The notes under the pieces were generated by a model that did not search any database, was not told where the DNA came from, and was given only the letters and a program-made list of their open reading frames with translations. Shown in pieces: positions 7,101-10,757 of a stretch of DNA of 10,757 nt (within the stretch, counting starts at the first letter, position 1; each line of letters opens with the position of its first letter). This DNA comes from Muribaculaceae bacterium (GTDB lineage: Bacteria; Bacteroidota; Bacteroidia; Bacteroidales; Muribaculaceae): positions 1 to 10,757 of the forward strand of contig JAFZSS010000204.1 in NCBI GenBank assembly GCA_017619255.1, written 5' to 3'. A program made the translations under genes and the position numbers.

Positions 7101-7752
7101 TGATGAGACCATCAGCCGCATGGTGACGACAACGCGTAGCGCTATGCTGGATCTTGCCACAGCCCTGAAGAATGAAGGCAATTTGGCCAAGGAGGGTAAA
7201 TATCCTGTCCCCGAGGGTATGAGCGTTGACGAGTATGTGGCCGACCGCTATAAGAAAGCAGTCACCATCCTTGACCTGATGATGGAGAAACTGCCCACCG
7301 CCATCTGCCCGTTCTCTGTCCAGATGGGTGAAGAGGTGGCCGAGAGCTATTATAAGTTGGGAGAGGCCGGCGGTGACAGCACCTGTGTGGCCAAGTGCAA
7401 GCAGATTCTGGAGAGCGAGATCATGCGTCATGCTGGCTACCTCCGCTTCTACCAGTCGCTCAGCCCGTCGCAGTATGACCGCCTTACCCGTATCGATAAG
7501 TATATTGATCAGCAGTACATGATCAATTTGATCAGTGACTATGCCACTTACTTCGGTGAAGAGGCTTATGAGTCCCAGATTGCTCCCAAACTGAAAGCTG
7601 CAGGCGTGAATATGGAGCGCATGATGCAGTATCAGCAGGCCTACGAGCAGGCTTTGCGCCAGCAGGCGCAGGCCATGCGCGCACAGCAAGAAGCTGCCGC
7701 AGCAGGTGATGAAGAAGAGTCTGCCATGCTGCAAAGCGTGTTTGGCCAGTGA
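4168..7752 (+). CDS. DUF2723 (GT117-type) multi-spanning membrane glycosyltransferase, candidate protein O-mannosyltransferase
   Basis: A 1194-residue inner-membrane protein. The N-terminal DUF2723 region opens with a membrane segment (about 13-27) and an outward loop with the signature W34-D35, E38 and the H50-P-P-G turn; the acidic pair resembles the loop-1 Asp/Glu of PMT-type GT-C mannosyltransferases. WFSAVEAEVY follows at 141-150. About ten hydrophobic segments lie between 13 and 365. A soluble stretch (about 366-578) is followed by segments near 580-594, 606-624, 643-663 and 690-710, with the conserved NQTPSQPRERDYAY loop (626-639). The C-terminal soluble domain, about 480 residues, contains NGDNDTFPLWY (746-756), typical of the Bacteroidota family. 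Human TMEM260, a DUF2723 relative, is a protein O-mannosyltransferase; assigning the same reaction here is inference. The last 44 residues are Gln/Ala/Met-rich. The ATG at 4168 begins MKKYK directly before the first membrane segment. First gene of a + strand operon, 28 bases before the deacetylase gene. Confidence 0.85.
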   Translation: MKKYKLINNTLGWLIFIIAAATYLLTIEPTASFWDCPEFIAQGFKTEIGHPPGNPIFILAANFASKFAGGDVMAVAKCVNAMSAIFSALTILLLFWSITHLVKKLVVKDGEEDKMTLAQYLVVMGSGICGALVYTWSDTFWFSAVEAEVYAFSSFCTALVFWLILKWENRADEPGSDRWIILIAYVMGVSLGVHLLNLLCIPAIALIFYYRQCRSHGKDSTVKGSLLTLLLSFVVVGLILYGLEPGFVKMGQKFDLLFVNSFHCSFNSGVLFYAILLLAALAWSLYELYVNKSELRMKLSFALAILLSGVLLIGESILIPIVLLVALCVYLFKYCKHVPVRLFTNVASCILVIFIGFSCYALILIRSSQNTPLDENSPNNTFALAKYLSREQYGETPLLYGRTVYSDILYHSNGAPAMTEGPTQYAPEVKTSPDQPDHYKDLGPKKSYRYSPEQNMLFPRIHDDRHAQEYIDWLGMQGTQVEASTRVDDDGHILEGSKELKMKPTMMENLRFFVDYQVNYMYWRYFMWNFAGRQNDIQGMGEVTHGNWISGIPFIDNPRLGDQSLLPDDLGKGNKGHNVFYMLPLLMGLIGLLWQAYRGRRGIEQFWVIFFLFFMTGIAIVLYLNQTPSQPRERDYAYAGSFYAFSIWVGMGVAGLWSIVMWFLKKKDKKSAKDDENTALAGAETVNHNGVATAVAAVAALIGILVPLQMVSQTWDDHDRSGRYAARDFGRNYLSSVAPNGIIFCNGDNDTFPLWYLQEVEGYRTDVRAVNLSYLATDWYISQMQRAAYESAPLPMLAGKETFAYDNRLMNYFLRPDMTPTEVSKSLAALYSPDSKIESHDVYELRYPNVYIPVDAEQAVKAGVVKAEQRDMIADSISLNLQRLGGGMTSSQVMSLDIVASSIAEGWNRPCYFAMTVPNSYYLGLDPYLRLTGLAYQVTPISTGGSSASVSTDVMYDNVVNKFAWGGIDKAKPGEIYLDETISRMVTTTRSAMLDLATALKNEGNLAKEGKYPVPEGMSVDEYVADRYKKAVTILDLMMEKLPTAICPFSVQMGEEVAESYYKLGEAGGDSTCVAKCKQILESEIMRHAGYLRFYQSLSPSQYDRLTRIDKYIDQQYMINLISDYATYFGEEAYESQIAPKLKAAGVNMERMMQYQQAYEQALRQQAQAMRAQQEAAAAGDEEESAMLQSVFGQ

Positions 7753-7780
7753 TGTTTGACCCGATTCGACCATTGAAATC

Positions 7781-8398
7781 GTGTTAGTCGAGCGTCCTCC
7801 CCTGCTATACAGAATGATATTTCCTGAGACCGTGTGGCGCATCCACAAGCGCGACCACACGGTCTACTTGACCTTTGACGACGGACCCATCCCCGAGGTC
7901 ACCCCGTGGGTGCTCAACACGCTGGACCGGTACGGCATCAAGGCGACATTCTTCATGGTGGGCGAGAATGTGGAGCGGCACCCCGAATTGCTGGAGGAGG
8001 TGCGCCGCCGTGGACACTCGGTGGGTAACCACACGATGAGCCATCTGCAGGGAGCCCATGTGGGCACCAAGCACTATCTGCACAATGTGTTCCGCGCCAA
8101 CGAACTCATCGGCAGCACCCTCTTCCGTCCTCCGCATGGCTTGTTGCGATGGGGGCAGTCACGGGTATTGCGCTCGCGCTTCGCCATCATCATGTACGAC
8201 CTGGTGACGCGTGACTATAGCCGCAAACTCACGGGCGAACAGGTGCTCGACAATGTGAAACGCTATGCCCGCAACGGCTCGATCATCGTCTTCCATGATT
8301 CGCTCAAGGCCGAGAAAAACATGAAATATGCCCTGCCGCGCGCCATCGAGTGGCTGCAGGAGCAAGGTTACAAGTTTGATGCCATCCCCGAGCATTGA
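7781..8398 (+). CDS. NodB-type polysaccharide deacetylase (carbohydrate esterase 4 fold)
   Basis: Metal-dependent de-N-acetylase domain occupying nearly all of 205 residues. Visible NodB motifs: TFDDGP at 31-36 (catalytic base Asp33, metal ligand Asp34), H84-TMS-H88 (metal histidines), RPPHG at 116-120, D140-LVTR-D145-Y in place of the usual motif 4 (Tyr where Trp is common), and IIVFHD at 168-173 with His172. All key residues are present, so the enzyme should be active, presumably on an N-acetylated sugar; the substrate is not evident. No signal peptide or membrane helix is seen, which is unusual for an enzyme acting on envelope glycans. A GTG start at 7781 is chosen: it follows the upstream stop by 28 bases, and the VERPP start resembles related Bacteroidales proteins as I remember them. 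The in-frame ATG at 7814 would shorten the protein by 11 residues. The end overlaps queG by 20 bases. Confidence 0.87.
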   Translation: MLVERPPLLYRMIFPETVWRIHKRDHTVYLTFDDGPIPEVTPWVLNTLDRYGIKATFFMVGENVERHPELLEEVRRRGHSVGNHTMSHLQGAHVGTKHYLHNVFRANELIGSTLFRPPHGLLRWGQSRVLRSRFAIIMYDLVTRDYSRKLTGEQVLDNVKRYARNGSIIVFHDSLKAEKNMKYALPRAIEWLQEQGYKFDAIPEH

Positions 8399-9320
8399 CA
8401 TATCATCATCCATCAAGTCCCAGGCCCGCAGCCTGGGATTTGACGCTTGTGGCTTTGCTGCCGCCGCACCTGTTGACGACGAGGCGGTGGCACGCTATGA
8501 CCGCTGGATTGAACAGGGGCAGCATGGATGCATGCGGTGGGCCGAGGGTCACCGTGACCTGCGCCGTGACCCGGCGATGCTCCTCGAGGGGGCACAAACG
8601 GTGATTTCGTTGGCATTAAACTATTATCCTTCGCGTTTCCAACCCTCTGATGCCTTGCGTGTCGCCTACTATGCCTATGGGCGCGACTACCATGAGGTAC
8701 TGAGGGAGAAATTGACGGAATTAGCCCATTTCATCGAACAAATCACCCATTGCGCCACGCGTCCCTGCGTGGATTCGGCGCCCATTCGTGAGCGCTATTG
8801 GGCGCAACGGGCAGGGCTCGGTTTCATCGGTCGCAACAACTGCCTGATTCTTCCCGGCAAGGGTTCGTTCTTCTTCTTGGGTGAGATTGTCACTACAGCC
8901 CAATTGCCGCCTGACGAGCCTTGCACAATGACCTGTGGCGACTGTGGCAAATGCATCAAGTCCTGTCCCACAGGGGCTTTACATGACGATGGCACGGTCG
9001 ATGCCTCGCGCTGCCTCTCGTGCCTGCTTATCGAGAACCATGACGATGAACTGCCCGCGTGGGTGGGCGAGGTCATCGGCAATAGGGTAGTGGGCTGTGA
9101 CTCGTGCCAACTGTGCTGTCCCCACAATGCGCATGCCGTGTCGACCACTGTGCCCGACTTTGAGCCTACCGAGGCAGTGATGACCCTCACCCGGGAGCGC
9201 ATCGCGTCGATGAAACCGGGTGATTTCAAGCGCACCTTCGCCCACAGTGCCATCTCGCGCTTGCGCTACAAGACACTTCAACGCAATGCGGTACTTGCTG
9301 ATGGAGGGAAGAAAGCGTGA
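8379..9320 (+). CDS. queG: Epoxyqueuosine reductase QueG (tRNA queuosine synthesis, last step)
   Basis: Cobalamin- and iron-sulfur-dependent reductase that turns epoxyqueuosine into queuosine at position 34 of tRNAs with GUN anticodons. From the ATG at 8379 the protein has 313 residues. Asp132 in CVDSAP is the likely general acid, followed by the conserved RAGLGFIGRNN segment (144-154). The ferredoxin-like part has CGDCGKCIKSCP (Cys186, 189, 192, 196) and CDSCQLCCP (Cys240, 243, 247 plus an extra Cys246), enough for two [4Fe-4S] clusters. The segment between them reads RCLSCLLIEN, with Cys where a Tyr is usual (SY.TIE). The C-terminal HEAT-like extension of longer QueG proteins such as the B. 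subtilis one (about 380 residues) is absent, which seems normal for this phylum. An upstream extension of the frame to 8328 is unlikely because it lies wholly inside the deacetylase gene; the chosen start still overlaps that gene by 20 bases, so translation is probably coupled. Confidence 0.93.
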   Translation: MPSPSIDISSSIKSQARSLGFDACGFAAAAPVDDEAVARYDRWIEQGQHGCMRWAEGHRDLRRDPAMLLEGAQTVISLALNYYPSRFQPSDALRVAYYAYGRDYHEVLREKLTELAHFIEQITHCATRPCVDSAPIRERYWAQRAGLGFIGRNNCLILPGKGSFFFLGEIVTTAQLPPDEPCTMTCGDCGKCIKSCPTGALHDDGTVDASRCLSCLLIENHDDELPAWVGEVIGNRVVGCDSCQLCCPHNAHAVSTTVPDFEPTEAVMTLTRERIASMKPGDFKRTFAHSAISRLRYKTLQRNAVLADGGKKA

Positions 9321-9337
9321 AATGAGGCATGGCGTTA

Positions 9338-9365
9338 TTGTTTTCGGTTTTTTGTTGTACTTTTG
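9338..9365 (+). promoter_or_regulatory. Promoter before the lipoprotein gene
   Basis: TACTTTTG at 9358-9365 matches the TAnnTTTG -7 box exactly, with TTG at 9338-9340 as a likely -33 box, 17 bases upstream. It sits in the 61-base gap after queG. Transcription would begin around 9371, so the leader before the ATG at 9382 would be very short. This suggests the lipoprotein-cstA pair can be expressed independently of the genes upstream. Confidence 0.6.
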
Positions 9366-9381
9366 CAAGCAAGGATAAAAC

Positions 9382-10290
9382 ATGGATATGATGAATAAAC
9401 TCTTATTGTGTACCATATTGTTGTGTGCGCTGACGGCATTCCCGTCATGCGGCAACAAGAATAAAGTGGTGGCTGGCGCTCCCGCAGTGGCATCCAAGCC
9501 GTTCAAACCTGATATGAGGTTTGAATCGATCGACTCATTGGTTGATTGCATGATAGATGGCATGTATAACGAGACACCTGACGAGTTTGTGCAGCATTAT
9601 GAGAATCGGGCAGCCGCCATCAAGTCTTACTGGTACCTGAACCATAAGGGTGAGGATAACAGCCAGATGGACGAGACCGTGTGCCGCGATTTGGAGGCTC
9701 TTGCCGACAGCCTGTCGGGCGGTAGCACCTACGATATGGTGCTGTGCGGCAGTATCGAGCGTGCTATCTCTCGCTATCTCACTGCCATGGAGTATTGCTT
9801 GAATTACAAAGGCAACACATTGTATCAGAATGAGATGCGTGATTGGCTCCTGTTGGAAAAGGAGTTGGGCAGCTTTTACGGGGAATTGGCTTATTTAGCC
9901 AACTGGGGCGGCTCCATCGCGCGTGTCATCGCCAGCGGCACCCTTGCCGATTTGAGCAAAGCCCGCCAAGAGGACTTCAGTGAACTCTATATAGATGGAT
10001 ATTTTTCCAGCAGTGACATGACGATTGCCGAGGCCCGCGCTAACCTGATTCAGGAGTTGGCCGATGCCAAAAGCCTGGATGATGAGATGGCCGATGAACT
10101 TTATGATGGCGAGGCCTTCAGAGAGATGCTCAAGGAAATGCGGGCAGATGCCGACAAGGTGGTTGTGCTGCTCGACAGGTGGCTCGCCTCGCGTGCCAAA
10201 TTATGCGAAGCTCAGGGTATCCCTGAGTCCCATACGGCCCATTTCATCGACCGATTGAGTGCCAACATCATGCAACTTATCGAGGGATAA
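9382..10290 (+). CDS. Predicted lipoprotein of unknown function
   Basis: A 302-residue protein that I do not recognise. The N-terminus (MDMMNKLLLCTILLCALTAFPSC) looks like a lipoprotein signal with Cys23 as the lipidated residue after F-P-S, a relaxed lipobox of the kind common in Bacteroidota; a short polar linker (GNKNK..., then Ala/Val-rich) follows. The mature part is mostly acidic and helical, with no membrane segments. Two Bacteroidota O-glycosylation sequons, DSL at 51-53 and 109-111, fit an exported protein. Near the C-terminus W267-LASRAKLC275 faintly recalls the W...R...C pattern of LprI/DUF1311 proteins, but this is too weak for a call. ATG codons at 9382, 9388 and 9391 are all possible; the third gives the more usual MNKLLL signal start. 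It follows a promoter at 9338-9365 and precedes cstA by 27 bases, so the two are probably co-transcribed. Confidence 0.75.
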   Translation: MDMMNKLLLCTILLCALTAFPSCGNKNKVVAGAPAVASKPFKPDMRFESIDSLVDCMIDGMYNETPDEFVQHYENRAAAIKSYWYLNHKGEDNSQMDETVCRDLEALADSLSGGSTYDMVLCGSIERAISRYLTAMEYCLNYKGNTLYQNEMRDWLLLEKELGSFYGELAYLANWGGSIARVIASGTLADLSKARQEDFSELYIDGYFSSSDMTIAEARANLIQELADAKSLDDEMADELYDGEAFREMLKEMRADADKVVVLLDRWLASRAKLCEAQGIPESHTAHFIDRLSANIMQLIEG

Positions 10291-10317
10291 ACAGAAAAAC
10301 AACATATAGAATAGACT

Positions 10318-10757
10318 ATGATTACTTTTATTATCAGCCTTGTGGCCCTGATACTGGGCTATCTGATATATGGAGCCATCGTGGAGCGCGTGATGCGTCC
10401 CGATGACCGCGAGACACCAGCCATCCGTCTTGCCGATGGCGTGGACTATGTGGCACTGCCCACTTGGAAGGTGTTTATGATCCAGTTCCTGAACATCGCC
10501 GGCACGGGACCCATCTTCGGTGCCATCATGGGCATGTGGTTCGGCCCCGCGTCCTACCTGTGGATTGTGCTGGGTTGCATCTTTGCAGGTGCGGTACACG
10601 ACTTCATGAGCGGTATGCTCTCGTTGCGCCACGATGGCGCCAACCTGCCGACGCTCATTGGTAAGTATCTGGGTAAAGGTGCGAGGGCCGTGATGCTCGT
10701 ATTCACCGTGTTGCTGCTGATGATGGTGGGCGCCGTGTTTGTATATAGCCCAGCCGA
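10318..10757 (+). CDS. cstA: CstA carbon starvation protein (pyruvate/peptide transporter), 3' end outside the window
   Basis: The first 146 codons of an inner-membrane transporter of the CstA family; E. coli CstA and its relative BtsT take up peptides and/or pyruvate when carbon is short. The sequence begins with a membrane helix (MITFIISLVALILGYLIYG) and the short cytoplasmic VERVMRPDD segment. The highly conserved core follows: FLNIAGTGPIFGAIMG (57-72), WFGPASYLWIVLGCIFAGAVHD (split over 74-95) and SGMLSLRHDGANLP (98-111), then KYLGKGAR and another membrane segment. The frame is intact to the last base. The ATG at 10318 is the first in frame and puts the helix at the N-terminus. No separate promoter is seen in the 27-base AT-rich gap after the lipoprotein gene. 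Family assignment is secure; substrate specificity and total length cannot be judged from this part. Confidence 0.93.
   Translation, partial: MITFIISLVALILGYLIYGAIVERVMRPDDRETPAIRLADGVDYVALPTWKVFMIQFLNIAGTGPIFGAIMGMWFGPASYLWIVLGCIFAGAVHDFMSGMLSLRHDGANLPTLIGKYLGKGARAVMLVFTVLLLMMVGAVFVYSPA

Noticed and set aside
6682..7860. A 392-codon - strand frame opposite the end of the DUF2723 gene, running into the deacetylase gene.
   Set aside because: It covers parts of two well-supported + strand genes and has no recognisable features.
8328..8378. A 17-codon N-terminal extension of queG.
   Set aside because: It lies wholly inside the deacetylase gene, is Cys/Ser/Pro-rich and unlike QueG N-termini; the ATG at 8379 fits family length better.
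8979..9563. A 194-codon - strand frame spanning the end of queG and the start of the lipoprotein gene.
   Set aside because: It is antisense to the QueG cluster motifs and crosses a good + strand promoter; no domain is visible.

Overview
The window reads as chromosomal DNA from a member of the Bacteroidales, most like the Prevotellaceae/Muribaculaceae side of the order. Support: moderately GC-rich coding sequence with AT-rich gaps, no Shine-Dalgarno sequences before the starts, promoter boxes of the Bacteroidota type (TTTG ... TAnnTTTG), and several Bacteroidota-typical families: a FadL-like barrel, a five-fold beta-flower repeat protein, a DUF2723 membrane glycosyltransferase, and a short QueG. 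No RNA gene, CRISPR array, insertion sequence, phage gene or attachment site was seen. It looks like ordinary, compact core-genome sequence rather than an island.

Layout. (1) 3-1313, + strand: the body of an outer-membrane FadL/OmpP1-type transporter whose N-terminus lies outside the window, closed by a strong intrinsic terminator at 1341-1382. (2) 3963 down to 1393, - strand: a three-gene operon encoding a small secreted beta-flower repeat protein, a NagZ-like GH3 beta-N-acetylhexosaminidase and an S66 LD-carboxypeptidase. All three carry signal peptides. The first two genes overlap by 50 bases and the last two are 11 bases apart. (3) 3964-4167: a 204-base divergent promoter region. (4) 4168-9320, + strand: a large DUF2723 (GT117-type) membrane protein, a NodB-type deacetylase, and the tRNA epoxyqueuosine reductase QueG, separated by 28 bases and then overlapping by 20. 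(5) 9382-10757, + strand: a predicted lipoprotein of unknown function with its own promoter, followed 27 bases later by cstA (carbon starvation / pyruvate-peptide transporter), cut by the window end.

How the genes may work together. The - strand operon looks like a periplasmic muropeptide-trimming unit: the GH3 enzyme would remove GlcNAc and the S66 enzyme would remove the terminal D-Ala from tetrapeptides. In E. coli the corresponding enzymes are cytoplasmic, so export of both is the most interesting feature here. The + strand DUF2723 protein is a candidate protein O-mannosyltransferase of the Bacteroidota general O-glycosylation system. Some exported proteins in the window carry D(S/T)[AILVMT] sequons, which fits but is weak evidence. 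No clearly new defence, mobile or biosynthetic system was found.
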